Made by a program: the position numbers and the translations under genes
Shown: piece by piece, positions 32,750 through 43,608 of the stretch
Numbering within the stretch: the first letter of the stretch is position 1
How the letters are laid out: every line of letters starts with the position of its first letter
From: Athripsodes cinereus
Taxonomy: Eukaryota > Arthropoda > Insecta > Trichoptera > Leptoceridae
Assembly: GCA_947579605.1 (NCBI GenBank)
Contig: OX388307.1
Span: 12,625,237-12,689,236, forward strand
Direction: 5' to 3'
DNA: 64,000 bases
The notes under the pieces: model-generated
Database searches by the model: none
Told to the model about the DNA's origin: nothing
Seen by the model: the letters and a program-made list of their open reading frames with translations, nothing else

Positions 32750-33590
32750 GCTGTTATTACCTGGCAGATCATTGTGTGAATAACGTATATTAACAAAAGG
32801 GAACTTAATTATTTGATCGGCTTATTAATCCATTCGTTCGGCAAGAAAAAATCAGCATTTAAGTCATTTGCACAGCAAACAATGTTTTCATGGGCAATAA
32901 ATAAAAAATAAGCGCAACACTTGTTTTACAAACAAACTTGGTTATATCGGCAAATTAACAAATTTTAACAGCTTAATAAATACTCGCACAACAAAATAAT
33001 TAATTGACCAGCAGAATTGTTATTTGAGCAGCAGAATTATTATTTGAGCAGCAGAATTATTATTTGACCGGCAGAAAATATTAGATAAACAATATTTTTC
33101 ACACACCGATTTACCTTCGGATCCACGTGAAGTTTTTGTGATTTCTTACCAAATTAATGATGACTACGAAAATATTGCCAGTTTCCGCTTTGCTATATTA
33201 ACGAAATATCTAACTGATATGTCGAAAAACGCTAGAGTCGTTCATTCAGATGCTACATATAAAATCACATAAAAAGATGCTACATACAAAGATTTATTAT
33301 TTGAACCAGATTAAAAATTTAGCTTTCACAAGTTTAATTAAAATTAGCTCACTGTTTGCTGCTCATTTATTTATTTTGCTGGACAAATAATCATTATGCC
33401 GGTCAAATAATAATTTTGCCGGTCGATTAAATTTAGAGTTTTACAATATCATATTATTTGCAATAGAAATATAATATTCTCGCTGGGCATAAGTAGCATA
33501 TCAACATGATATATTTGTCGGCAGAATACATTTCTCTGCTGAACATAACATCAATATTATGCTGATCGTTTAAATGATAGCCTTAACAAA
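32750..33590. mobile_element. MULE-derived foldback element relic
   Basis: At 32990-33075 a GCAGAATTATTATTTGA(C/G)C unit is repeated about four times. The reverse-oriented motif (TGCCGGTCAAATAATAATTT) recurs at 33380-33430. CAGCA/TGCTG and CCGGCA/TGCCGG words continue outward on both sides to roughly 32750 and 33590. The centre carries a MULE-type transposase fragment. Long inverted arms built of short tandem repeats around a Mutator-like transposase are known for foldback MULE derivatives. The outer ends were not resolved. Confidence 0.6.
33090..33272 (+). pseudogene. Mutator-like (MULE) transposase fragment
   Basis: A short in-frame run starting at the DPREVFVISYQ segment (33120) continues with FRFAILTKYL and ends ARVVHSDATYKIT before a stop at 33270. 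HSDATYK matches the first catalytic Asp block of MULE transposases (usually HxDATYKL). Immediately after the stop AAGATGCTACATACAAAGA repeats the coding sequence for DATYK, a small duplication. Everything downstream of the first Asp, including the other catalytic residues and SWIM finger, is missing. About 60 residues survive of a protein usually several hundred long. Confidence 0.65.
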
Positions 33591-33804
33591 ATAATTTTAT
33601 TAGGGACAATATTTTTATTTATTTATTTATTTATTTTATTTACAAAAACAGTATTTTAAAGATAAGTCACTAATGTCTACCTAACTGGGCATGAGCCCGT
33701 ACCAAGGTAGACTGAGCCAGTTTTCACCTTACATTGTCTCAGCGCTCAATTTTCTTTACTTCAGTTACTAAGGTTATTTTCCCTACTTTATTTAATCATA
33801 ATAT

Positions 33805-33955
33805 AACACACGCTCACGCACGCACACATACATCCACACACACAAACACACTCATCCACATACACCCACACCCACATACATGCATACATACATACACACC
33901 CATACATACATATATATATATATACACACACACACATGTACAGATAACGCCACAT
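33805..33955. repeat. CA/CATA microsatellite
   Basis: Imperfect CACACA, CATACATA and (TA)n runs between 33805 and 33955, inside the LINE 3' UTR. The open frames across it on both strands are artefacts of simple sequence. Confidence 0.9.
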
Positions 33956-33983
33956 ATACTCATGCACATACATACACACTCAG

Positions 33984-35430
33984 TCACACAGGCAGATATG
34001 TGATCAGGGTCTCAGTGTTTCTGCGGCCCAACTGCTGAAGCCATGCCGTGATCCCTCCCCCAATACCAGAAGAAGCCGAAGCCCGGATAACTGTGTCATA
34101 AATCTTGTTAAGAATTCTAGGGGCAATATATGCAAAGTGTCTCTGGGCAAAGGAAGTTTTTACCGTTGGTACCACAAACCTCTCTGCCAATCTCGCCCTA
34201 GTTCCATGAGAATGGCCAAGACGCTCGTGTAACTCGGTGTGTCTCAAGTAGTACATCAGAATGTTCTTTGCATACAGCTGGCGAACATCCAGAACTCCAA
34301 ATTCTGCAAACAAATCATCTGTTGGATATCGAAAGGGTTTCTTATTTATAAACCTAACTATGGACTTTTGTGCTTTTGCCAATGGGTCAAGGGCGGCACT
34401 CACGGTTCCGCCCCATCCTACTATGCCGTATGATATAATGCTATTTACAAGGGCAAAGTATATTGTCCTCAAAAGACCACGCGATAGGACATGTCTAGCA
34501 TCTCTGAATGTGTGCATCATCCTTCTGAGTCTGTTTGCAACACCAACAATATGCTCGTGCCAACCCAATCTCTCATCCAATATCAAACCCAGATATTTCA
34601 ACGAGGTGACCCTCTCAACAACCGGACAGTCGCACATCCGCCGTGACATGCCAGTACTCGATCTGCAGCTATGAATTTTAAGTGGCGAAGTACATCTTTG
34701 CACATCGGGACCCCTGCTAATGGTCATGGACATATACTTAGTTTTGTCCGTGTTTAGTGATAATAAGTTTGTGTCCAGCCATTCCTTGACCTTTCTCAAG
34801 CCATTTTCACTGTTCCGGCAAGCCTCATCCCAAGATCCTCCTCGGAACAGTAAGACTGTGTCATCCGCAAAAGAGATGGCCTCTCCATGGTGCAAACTTA
34901 GTTCAACTAAGTCGTTTATGTAAACCAAGAATAACAAAGGCCCCAACACGCTACCCTGTGGTACTCCATAAAGCACCTGTCTTTGGTTTCCTATCGTATT
35001 TCTGAGTTTTGTCATTTGTTGCCTGTCTTTGAGATAGCTTTCGAACCACTCAAGTGCTTTTCCTGTAACACCCAGTCTATTTAACTTATATAGTAGTAGC
35101 CTATGGGACACCGTATCAAAAGCTTTGGCTAAATCGAGAAAAACTGCCATGCATTTTTCTCCTCCGTCTATTATCTTGGTGATACTCTGTGTCAGATACC
35201 CCACAGCATCCTGAGATCCCATACCAGGACGAAAACCAAACTGTCTCCCTGAAATAATCTTTCTTTCTTCGAGGAATTTGTTTAACCTATTTTTGACTGC
35301 GGTTTCATATATTTTGGATATACTGTTTAATATACTGATTGGTCTATAATTATTAACATGCGTAGAATCACCACCCTTAAATATTGGACATAACACTCCC
35401 CTTTTAAGTTGTCGAGGAAAAATTCCGGTA
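33984..35430 (-). CDS. Reverse transcriptase, CR1/Jockey-group LINE (N-terminally truncated)
   Basis: The frame is open over about 480 codons, with no ATG at the left end (it is entered from ILSFSTGIFPRQLK; the first conventional codon is a GTG near 35396). Motifs in order: GVLCPIFKGG and NNYRPISILNSISK (RT 1-2); GFRPGMGSQDAV; AVFLDLAKAFDTVSH (catalytic Asp); YGVPQGSVLGPLLFLVYIND; SFADDTVLL (catalytic FADD); LNTDKTKYM; SLKYLGLILDERLGWHEHI (thumb); then YFALVNSIISYGIVGWGG and a basic C terminus. The apurinic endonuclease domain expected upstream is missing. Enzyme role: target-primed reverse transcription of the LINE RNA. The RT core looks intact, but the copy is truncated and cannot be autonomous. 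Confidence 0.9.
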
Positions 35431-35440
35431 GAAAAACTGA

Positions 35441-35620
35441 GAATATGTATGTATGTTGAATGATTTATTCGGCGCCGTTTAATGGAGCATCCATCTCAGG
35501 GCGCGGGAAAATATGTTGGAAGAGCGATGTCTTCAACTTGATCGTGAACGTACATAGTTATCGGCTGGTTTTTACAGAGGTCCTCGGGGAGTCGGTTCCA
35601 AATGACGGAATATGTAGATA
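35441..35620 (-). mobile_element. L2-like LINE 3' fragment
   Basis: The minus strand encodes, with frame breaks, WNRLPEDLCKNQP then a degenerate tail, and ends GGCGCCGAATAAATCATTCA, parallel to WNRLHAGLRENQ and GGCGCC at 29870-30000. Confidence 0.65.
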
Positions 35621-36088
35621 ATATCATGATAATTTTATCATTTCAACGAACAATTTTCTCCCCTATCGAAATCAACATTGTAATTCTTAGAATTACAAAA
35701 ATGTGCATTGCAAAAAACGTAATGTAGGTAGGTACATGTATATTTTTTAAATTAATAATTTGTAAAGGAAACAATATGCTTCTCGATTTAATATACCTAC
35801 CTACATATACCTACCTATCTAATTCATATCTCCAATGCAAACATGTTTTTCATTTACGTATGTACCTACACAAAAAATAAAGTAAGTTGATTATAAATTG
35901 TTTACAAAAAAGCAATGTAAATACTGTAGTACATTATTCAACATTGAATCGCTTTTAAAATAGGTGAAAATGTTCAATTTAGATATATTTAGAAAATCTA
36001 AAAAAATTGCCCCTCTATATTTTCAATATGCTTTTGTAATATTTTGTTTGCTTAATAACATAATATGCTCTTAGTTTAGTATCGAATA
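35621..36088. other. A+T-rich spacer
   Basis: Nothing recognised. Confidence 0.5.
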
Positions 36089-36361
36089 GACCATTAAAGG
36101 ATGACGTCACAGAAAAATCATTGAGGGGCATCAGGCATCCCAACACAACAGACGATTACGGTGTAATATTAGGTGGAACGCCTAAAGAATATCTAATAAT
36201 CAAAAAAACTGTCAGTGTCGATTTTGTTATTATTTTGTCGTCTAACTTTCTTTTTTTTCTCTTATGGCATAACATCCTACAAGGATGATTTGCGCAATCT
36301 GACTGTTTGCCCCCCAAGCAAAAGCAAATCCATAGACAAGACCACGTGACCTTTAATGGTC
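36089..36361. mobile_element. MITE, TA-flanked, copy A (273 bp)
   Basis: Starts GACCATTAAAGGATGACGT and ends ACGTGACCTTTAATGGTC, an inverted pair, with TA on each side. It is nearly identical to 42884-43157. I count about three differences, including one single-base gap near 36211. No coding capacity. TA duplication suggests a Tc1/mariner-type driver. Confidence 0.85.
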
Positions 36362-37256
36362 TATACTTTATTCGTTTGTTCCCAAAAGGCTAATCACTCG
36401 ACAACAGGTGGATAGCAAAACAAAAACATCAGTGAGTTCATTGTGTCGGTGTTTAGGTTTTAAAATTCCATGACGAAATTATAAAACAAATGTTAGAATA
36501 AAATAAATAAAAACAGTACTACAATCTCCTAAAGCAGGTTTTCTATCCTTTTCTGCAAGTTTAAGAATATTCTGTTAAAGACGTGCAATTGTAAAACATC
36601 ATGGTAACCTTATGTGCATTTCTATAATTTATAACTATAGGTACTTCATTACCATAATTGTGGTTATTCACTTGGATGTATTGTATTGATAACTGAAATG
36701 CGGTGTATACTTTTGTAATGTAATTATATAAGTACCTTCTAAATTATTCTAACATTCATGTAGCAAATATTTTTCCTAATTTGTTTGTAAAAAGTGAACA
36801 TCAAAGATATCAATCTTATGATTTTTTTTTATGTCACATTTTTCGTAATTTTGTTTTTTTTTTTGTATTAGATAGATAATAATTCTACAGTCCAGTTCCA
36901 TAGCTCAAGAAGTCGATTTATTTATTATTTTATTGGTAACACACACAATCAAAGGCACTCGCTTCCAATTCCGCAAACAAATAGGTATGTAACTTTAAAA
37001 TAAAATAGACGTTTCCGTATAATATATTAAATATTTAGTTATGAATAAATATTTCGAAATGTTAACTATGAAACATAACGAAGACAGCGTAACTATGTCT
37101 TTCACAGTGCAATTATTATGTATTTCACTTTCTGTTGTGTTTTAAAAGCATAATAATTATAAATACTTGAGAATTACTAAAATATTTTCCGATTGATTTT
37201 CCGTATAGGTAGGTACATGACATTTTCTACTCGTTGAGTTATGGAACTATATAGAT
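36362..37256. other. A+T-rich spacer, part of a diverged repeat
   Basis: 36950-37150 is loosely similar to 22050-22340. Nothing else recognised. Confidence 0.4.
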
Positions 37257-37475
37257 CATGGGTGGCCAACCTTTTCAGAAGCCGGGCCAAATTTCAGAAT
37301 GAGATTTCCTACCGGGCCGCACAACAATATACTCTATATATGGAACATTTGATAATTTTACTTAACCTTAAAATTTCTACCCCCGTCGCCAAATTTTCAA
37401 AATGCTATAGGAATTTGAAATGTTTAAAATCTCCTCGGTTTAGACACCCAACGGGCCGCGGGTTGGCCACCCTTG
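37257..37475. mobile_element. hAT-type MITE (219 bp)
   Basis: The ends CATGGGTGGCCAACC and (reverse complement) CAAGGGTGGCCAACC are inverted repeats, with GGGCCG words just inside. Flanks ATATAGAT (37249-37256) and ATATAGAC (37476-37483) are an 8-bp duplication with one mismatch. Inverted ends of this GGGTGGCCAACC type and an 8-bp duplication fit hAT elements. An open frame across it is incidental. Confidence 0.85.
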
Positions 37476-37775
37476 ATATAGACAGTCAGATTGCTTCTCA
37501 AAAGTAAATAAATATTATGATTTCCCGCTAAAATTGTGATATTGCCATTGTAAAAAAAATATAACTTCTATGAAATCTAGCTCAAATATGGCGGACCATT
37601 TTAATGCGCACGCACATCTAATAAACTATTAACAAATCAATGTCAGTAAGAGGTCACAATAGGGAACTTGCACAATTTTTTTTTATTCTTTAGAATCATA
37701 AATAAAGTAAACAGTAACACATATCAGTAATTTTTTTTTCAATACGTTGCTTAATTTCTGTTTTATAGCATTTTG

Positions 37776-39520
37776 AAATTTCGATGGAATGTGTTGGAAG
37801 GATGGATGTGTGTTAGTGAATGATGAATGTGTGTTACGGAGATGGAAGGAGTATTTCGAAGATCTGTTTGAATGTGATGGTACAAATGAGAATGAGTATG
37901 ACGACATTGAAAGCAGTGTGAATGAAAACGATATGATAGACATGAATGAGATTATGAATGCATTAAAAAAGGCGAAGTGCGGTAAAGCTGTAGGGTATGA
38001 TTGTGTTGCCGTTGAGCTCATCAAGTCTGGTGGACCGGGGGCTCTCGCGTGGTGCTTGGAGCTTTTCAACGAATGTTGGAGAGAAGGCGTCACACCAGAG
38101 GATTGGAGGAGGGCTATCATCTGCCCCCTGTACAAAGGGAAAGGCTCTAGACTTGAATGCGGGAGTTATCGGGCTATTAGCTTGCTGAGCTCAATAGGGA
38201 AATTGTATGGTAGAATTTTGATTGAGAGAGTACGAAAGATAACTGAGTGTAAGATATGGGATGCGCAAGGAGCTTTTTTGAATGGCAGAGGGTGCACCGA
38301 TCAGATCTTCTCCCTGCGAATGGTTATAGAGAAGTTTCTGGGTAAACACCAGAGGCTTTTTTGTGCATTCGTGGATCTGGAGAAAGCATATGATCGAGTG
38401 GACCGGGAAAGGTTGTGGCGCGTGTTGTCGGAGTATGGGGTGAGCAGCCGGTTGATCCGCGCAATATCTTCACTTTATGTGGGAAGCTCCGCATGCGTGA
38501 GGGTAAATAATACTCTCTCGGAGTGGTTTGTCCTCACCAAGAGAGTGAAGCAAGGTTGTGTCATGTCTCCGTGGCTGTTCAACTTATCCTTCGACTACTG
38601 TATGCGACCTGTGAAAGAGATGGATGTTGGTGTCGAGCTGAATGGGTTTCGGGTGAATGCATTGATGTACGCAGATGATTTGGTGTTAATGGCTGAGAGT
38701 GAAAGGGACTTACAAGAGATTGTGACGTGTGTGTATGATAGTTGCAATTTGAATGGTTTGAAAATGAATGTTATGAAGACGAAAGTTCTTGTTTTTGAAA
38801 GAGAGAATGAAAAAACGATTTGCGAGATTAAAGTTGGTGACGAATGTTTGGAGCAAGTAAGTGAGTATGTATATTTGGGAAGTATGTTTACGAGGGATGG
38901 AAGATGCGATAGGGACATTGAAAGAAGGAAAGTGGCCGGTGCTAGAGTGAACGGTGCACTTCGACCCATTGTCAGCAATGGCAATGTGTCGAACATGGCT
39001 AAAATGCTGGTGCACAATACCATTCTGGTACCGTCACTTACGTATGCAAGCGAGACATGGACGTGGCTGAAGAAGGACGAAAGTGGAATAAATGCAGTGG
39101 AGATGCGATCGTTAAGAAGAATGGTTGGTAAAACGCTGCGTGATAGAGTGAAGAATGAGGATATTAGAAGAATGAGCGGATGCAAGAAGAGTGTTGTGGA
39201 CAGAATGCGCGTGAATAAACTACGGTGGTTTGGACACGTTGAACGAATGAACGAAGTAAGAATGACAAAGAGGATATACTTGTCTGAAAGAAAAGGTGTG
39301 AGGAAGCGCGGACGTCCGAGAACCACGTGGCTTGATCACGTGGATCAAATTCTCAAGGACGGCCGCGTGTTGAGTAAGAGGAATCGACGTGCGTGTATGA
39401 GAAACTGTATGAATGTGGAGGAAGCGAAGGAAGTGTGTAAAGATAGATCTGTGTGGCGTTCCGTTCTCTCTGCCTACCCCACTTGGGATACGGCGTGAGG
39501 GTATAGTATAGTATAGTATA
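37776..39520 (+). mobile_element. RTE-like LINE, longest copy in the window (5'-truncated)
   Basis: Coding 37789-39498, then TGAGGGTATAGTATAGTATAGTATAG in blocks as a TATAG-repeat 3' end. The 5' break lies just upstream of the WKEYFEDLFEC block. Near-identity of its last 730 bases to 22432-23165 indicates a family with recent activity. Confidence 0.9.
37789..39498 (+). CDS. Reverse transcriptase of an RTE-like LINE (N-terminally truncated)
   Basis: A 569-codon open frame. Order: CVLRRWKEYFEDLFECD; AKCGKAVGYDCVAVELIKSG; CPLYKGKGSRLECGSYRAIS (RT 1-2); AQGAFLNGRGCTDQIFSLR; LFCAFVDLEKAYDRVDRERL (first catalytic Asp); VKQGCVMSPWLFNL; NALMYADDLVLMAES (catalytic YADD); MKTKVLVFERE; YVYLGSMFTRDGRCDRDIER; INAVEMRSLRRMVGKTLRDR; LRWFGHVERM; RKRGRPRTTW; final SAYPTWDTA. 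The N-terminal endonuclease is missing, and the first residues before VLRRW may be flanking DNA, so the annotated Met is not a true start. The frame is intact, which suggests a young insertion. The RTE-group assignment rests on the C-terminal blocks and short simple-repeat tail; it was not tested by phylogeny. Confidence 0.92.
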   Translation: MCWKDGCVLVNDECVLRRWKEYFEDLFECDGTNENEYDDIESSVNENDMIDMNEIMNALKKAKCGKAVGYDCVAVELIKSGGPGALAWCLELFNECWREGVTPEDWRRAIICPLYKGKGSRLECGSYRAISLLSSIGKLYGRILIERVRKITECKIWDAQGAFLNGRGCTDQIFSLRMVIEKFLGKHQRLFCAFVDLEKAYDRVDRERLWRVLSEYGVSSRLIRAISSLYVGSSACVRVNNTLSEWFVLTKRVKQGCVMSPWLFNLSFDYCMRPVKEMDVGVELNGFRVNALMYADDLVLMAESERDLQEIVTCVYDSCNLNGLKMNVMKTKVLVFERENEKTICEIKVGDECLEQVSEYVYLGSMFTRDGRCDRDIERRKVAGARVNGALRPIVSNGNVSNMAKMLVHNTILVPSLTYASETWTWLKKDESGINAVEMRSLRRMVGKTLRDRVKNEDIRRMSGCKKSVVDRMRVNKLRWFGHVERMNEVRMTKRIYLSERKGVRKRGRPRTTWLDHVDQILKDGRVLSKRNRRACMRNCMNVEEAKEVCKDRSVWRSVLSAYPTWDTA

Positions 39521-39534
39521 GAAATTTCGATTTT

Positions 39535-40630
39535 TGAATTTCCGCGAAAACGCCACATCCGAACGCGCCATTTTGATGACGTCATACGTCCCTTCGATCT
39601 CTCTATCTACAGATGCTTAGTACATTCCGTAGTATATATCTATTAGTTTGACGAGGTTATTTACTGTTGTGGTTTGGGTTTGAACGCTTTTTTTGCCAAA
39701 AACTTCAATATGATTAAATTTTTACGTATAAACATACATCAGTTCCTATTTTTTAATTTAGTTATAATGACGGAAAACGATTTTCTCAAGGGGCGATCGG
39801 ATATTTATCATGCATATAATAAGCTCGCCGGTAGGCGCTATAGCTTTGTCTTATAATGTTATTACTAATATTTGTAAAGTGCAATACAACATTGTGTAAT
39901 AATTACATATATTCAATGGCAATTATTATCAATTTTTCATCATTCTTAGGTCTGATTAGTGATTACATGTTTTAAATACGCCATTACTTTTCTGTACTGG
40001 GTGCATAGTCAGAGTGAAGATCCTGCTAAAAAATCTGTCCAATGTTATTGGAAAAAATCAAAGTTAGCTGAAATTAGCACAGACGTTAAATTTATAACTT
40101 GTGCTGAATTGAGTCATCGATCATCTACAAATATATCCACACCGAGCAAGTTTCTGACGGCCATTGTGTCAAAACCAAAAGATTTTTATTGTAAATCAGA
40201 TAGTATTTTAAGGATATAATAACAAATGTCGACACCATAAGCATCCACTACTTAATACCTAGATGTGTTCATTAATAACAATATTGATACTGCGAATGAT
40301 TTTGTTTGTTTTGTCATTGGACGATAGATATGGAAAGCTGCAAAGAAGTCGCAGAACTTACGTAGAAATAATTTATTTGGTGTCGTATAAGTTAGGTACA
40401 TTTGTACATCTTGGACTACACAATATTTGTATGATCTTTTTGGAAACATTTTGTATCAATCCAAGATATAATTACCTACTTTGAAAATGTTAAAAACCGG
40501 ACTCAAATACCAAGCGATTGTCAATCCCATACATTACGATAAACAACAAAACATCACTCAGGACATGTGAAGTCACAAATGCAATAACCAACGATATGGC
40601 GTTCAAACAGCGGGCGAAAAATCGTGATTT
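39535..40630. mobile_element. Possible decayed DNA element with SWIM-like fragment
   Basis: The left end (CGATTTTTGAATTTCCGCG, AACGCCACATCCGAACGCG, CCATTTTGATGACGTCATAC) resembles the reverse complement of the right end near 40630 (CGATTTTTCGCCCGC, GAACGCCATATCGTTGG, GCATTTGTGACTTCACATG), giving imperfect inverted arms of about 70 bp. The frame at 39959-40219 reads CFKYAITFLYWVHSQSEDP then CYWKKSKLAEI and VKFITCAEL. This resembles the C-K-H-x-x-x-x-LYW part of a SWIM finger and its following segment in insect proteins. The remainder is A+T-rich and non-coding. Confidence 0.4.
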
Positions 40631-40977
40631 TATTTATTAAAATAATAAATGCAAAATATTTATTTTTGAGTTTTAATCAAAATATAATCGACATATATAA
40701 CCTTTTTTCTACCTAATTAATGCATTTCACAAAATATTCCTCTCGAGTGCAAGATCCCTATTGAATGAAACCAAAAATATTTACTTCACACATTTAATTT
40801 ACTTAGTTTATTTTAAATAAAATAAAAAGATGAAGAAATGATATCATACACATTTTTTTTAAATTAAAAAGTGAACTTAATGTAAAAAATATTAACAAAT
40901 TATTTTTCTCTCTGGCCTGTAAGGCATGTGGGGTGATAGTTTATACGTACTATGTACCTACCTAAATATAATTCATA

Positions 40978-41395
40978 ATGGGCCACTTGCAGTCGTGGGG
41001 GATTTTAATAAAAATGATCGAATTCAGTAAATTTGAGGTCGGAAAACACAAATATGTCAGTTAAAATTTTTTAAATATCTAAATTATGAAGAATTTCCAA
41101 AAATAAAACCCAAAATTTTTGACGTTTGTCAAAACACTCTAAACAGCTGATGACGTCACGGAGTCCCGTGAATCATAGTAACTTTCGCAACCACAGATTA
41201 TAATCTCATACAAACATGGGACTCCGTGACGTCACAGCGCCGCCATATCGTTTTTGATCATTCCGAGAAAATCCAATTTTTAAAAGCTAATAACTAAGAA
41301 AATAGTGCAAGAAAAAATAAAATAAATAGTGGTTGTGTTTCTTTTATACTAATTTACAATTTTATGTAATAAAAAAAATTCTGCAAGTGGCCCAT
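40978..41395. mobile_element. MITE with ATGGGCCACTTGCAG termini
   Basis: ATGGGCCACTTGCAG at the left and CTGCAAGTGGCCCAT at the right are perfect inverted 15-mers, flanked by TCAT on both sides. Near the centre GACGTCACGGAGTCCC and GGGACTCCGTGACGTC (41150-41235) form a second inverted pair around about 50 bases. No open frame. Confidence 0.85.
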
Positions 41396-42883
41396 TCATT
41401 TGAATTATGTAAAAACACGTGTGCATATTATTATTAATGCTCTCTAATATATTCATTTCATCATTTTCTTTTTGCAGAATGTTGATAAATAAAAAATGAA
41501 TAAATATAAATTGCATATTAATTAAATAATTTAATAAAAAACATATTTTATCTAAAAGAACAATTATTATTAGATTTCATATTGTATTGATTAGTGCGTC
41601 ATTTATATTACCTGTTCATCTCGCATGTACTGCAGTGTTGCCAACATGTGGGATACAACAGTTCCTCACATTCTTCAACTACTATTCTTTGTTATGTTTG
41701 ATGGTGCGTCGTGTTGGCTGCTATTCGCCGTCCTGCCTGTCATTTTACAAAGGTTGGGAAAAGCTTGATAAGTTTAGTTATTACATATTTATCGTCCAGA
41801 ATGATTTTCGAATTGAATGATATGTGATTGCGCTAACAGAATGTAGATGAAATGATGTTTAGGTGCAGTAAATACATACATTTTTGTTGGTATTGTGCAA
41901 ATGTTTGTGTAGTGCAACTAATATCGAAGTGTGCTTTCTAACTCTCTCGTTGGGAGGTAAGTTATTCATTGCACATGTTATTTTACTCCCATATTATTTA
42001 AATAGTTCTTAATTATATTTTTACTTTGTTCGTTGAATAGATTTATGTTAATATTATTTCTAAAACATTAATTTTACGAACTAGACAACGAACTGAAAAA
42101 TAAACTAATAAGATTGTAACCCTCATTCTCATCTCACTGGTCTTCTCATCTAAGTTTTTGTGAAATTGTTCACTTCTTAAAACATGTAGCAAATCATTGG
42201 CAATGGGCGTTAGTAGACAAGTATTACGTCAGGTCGCTTTTAAAGATTTTATAAACAAACGCAGATTGAGATGTTGATCTTCAATGTTAACGTCATGTTT
42301 TTCTTCAAGAAACTTCTTGGGGCCGTTTGGGGTAGACCTTTAGTAATCTGTCAATGATGCTGTTGTAAATTCATATTGTTATCACTAAGTAGAAAATGTT
42401 TTACTTTACATTTTATTGTTATGTGCACTATACCTATAAATTTGTACAATATTTCTAAAACATAATTTTTTGATGTATAATATTTCAAATTAATATCTTT
42501 ATCTGCTGTAATTACTCAATATTTATGGCGCTAAATTTATTTCCACAAACTGAAAATACTTTATTATCAACAAAACATTAAGCCATTGTCAAGGTCACGT
42601 TGTAGACAAAGATAATATAATGCAATTAAAGATGAGGGGTGGAAAAGTGAGGTAGGTCTGCAGTCAAGACCTTACTCCTATTCTGAGAAATGTTCTATTT
42701 CAAATATCCGCATTTTCATTGTCTTCTATTTATGTACGTAGGTACCCGCAAATGTCATAGGCAATGTGTTATAGAAATCTGTTTTCAAATCACAACATAA
42801 TAATATAATTATAATTATTTATTCTTCTCTTGTATAATATTTGATAGTATTGGATAAGTTTGTATTTTCTGTAGTGTTCTATA
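41396..42883. other. A+T-rich spacer
   Basis: Nothing recognised; the short frame at 41587-41820 has no known domain. Confidence 0.5.
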
Positions 42884-43157
42884 GACCATTAAAGGATGAC
42901 GTCACAGAAAAATCATTGAGGGGCATCAGGCATCCCAACACAACAGACGATTACGGTGTAATATTAGGTGGAACGCCTAAAGAATACCTAATAATCAAAA
43001 AAACTGTCAAGTGTCGATTTTGTTATTATTTTGTCGTCTGACTTTCTTTTTTTTCTCTTATGGCATAACATCCTACAAGGATGATTTGCGCAATCTGACT
43101 GTTTGCCCCCCAAGCAAAAGCAAATCCATAGACAAGACCACGTGACCTTTAATGGTC
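42884..43157. mobile_element. MITE, TA-flanked, copy B (274 bp)
   Basis: Same family and orientation as 36089-36361. Starts GACCATTAAAGG, ends CCTTTAATGGTC, with TA at 42882-42883 and 43158-43159. Confidence 0.85.
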
Positions 43158-43549
43158 TATTGATTGAATACATAAATAAATATTGAAATATCCTTTCCCA
43201 GATATTTCAGAAGTCGAAGGACTCCTATGTGTCGGTACCTTCCAATGGCAACGACGATTAAAAACATAAAAACCATGTCTATCAGTACCACTAAGTCAGA
43301 ATTGACATCTCCAACTCTACCATTCTTTATGTAAGCGGTAGACCAGATTGATGCAGCAGATCGCACCTTGAGACCCACACATCCATGAATACACCAAAGC
43401 ATGCAGAGTTTGTAACATTCAAAAACATTTCCCCAAACTAAAATGGGTCGAGGAGTGTCGGCAATCATACCCACAATCTTTTCCTCTCTTGCATCCATCA
43501 TCAAAGCTCTTCCAAAGGATTTGTTCGGCACATTGAGCCCTTGTACCAC
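43157..43549 (-). CDS. Unrecognised coding-like segment, possible exon
   Basis: The minus frame of 130 codons is less A+T-rich than its surroundings. It encodes a Cys-containing region (ECYKLCMLWCIHGCVGLK) followed by a hydrophobic stretch around LVVLIDMVFMFLIVVAIG near residue 95 that could span a membrane, then a basic end. An overlapping frame 43628-43419 contains CICGTRAQCAEQI. No family is recognised. It lies between a MITE and a hAT element. It could be a decayed host exon or a chance frame. Confidence 0.25.
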   Translation of the reverse strand: MVQGLNVPNKSFGRALMMDAREEKIVGMIADTPRPILVWGNVFECYKLCMLWCIHGCVGLKVRSAASIWSTAYIKNGRVGDVNSDLVVLIDMVFMFLIVVAIGRYRHIGVLRLLKYLGKDISIFIYVFNQ

Positions 43550-43608
43550 ATATGCACCTTGGATTATAAGTCAAGGCTAATTCAAAAAGTTTGCTTCTTA
43601 GCTGTGTG

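Larger units (their letters stand above)
33615..35440 (-). mobile_element. CR1/Jockey-group LINE, 5'-truncated, with (TAAA)n tail
   Basis: The minus-strand coding region (35430-33984) is followed by about 370 bases of 3' UTR including a CA microsatellite and a segment TCTACCTTGGTACGGGCTCA..GCCCAGTTAGGTAGACATTA (read on minus, in blocks). It ends at an (AAATA)n run complementary to TTTATTTATTTATTTATTTT at 33617-33640. The 5' break near 35440 abuts an L2-like fragment in the same orientation. Confidence 0.8.

Noticed and set aside
33734..34003. Frames rich in His/Thr and Cys/Val/Met
   Set aside because: Products of the CA/CATA microsatellite in a LINE 3' UTR.
37241..37507. 88-codon frame
   Set aside because: Spans a hAT MITE with clear inverted ends and target duplication; incidental.
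36100..43150. Segmental duplication linking 36 kb and 43 kb
   Set aside because: Similarity stops exactly at the TA-flanked MITE ends, so two separate insertions explain it.
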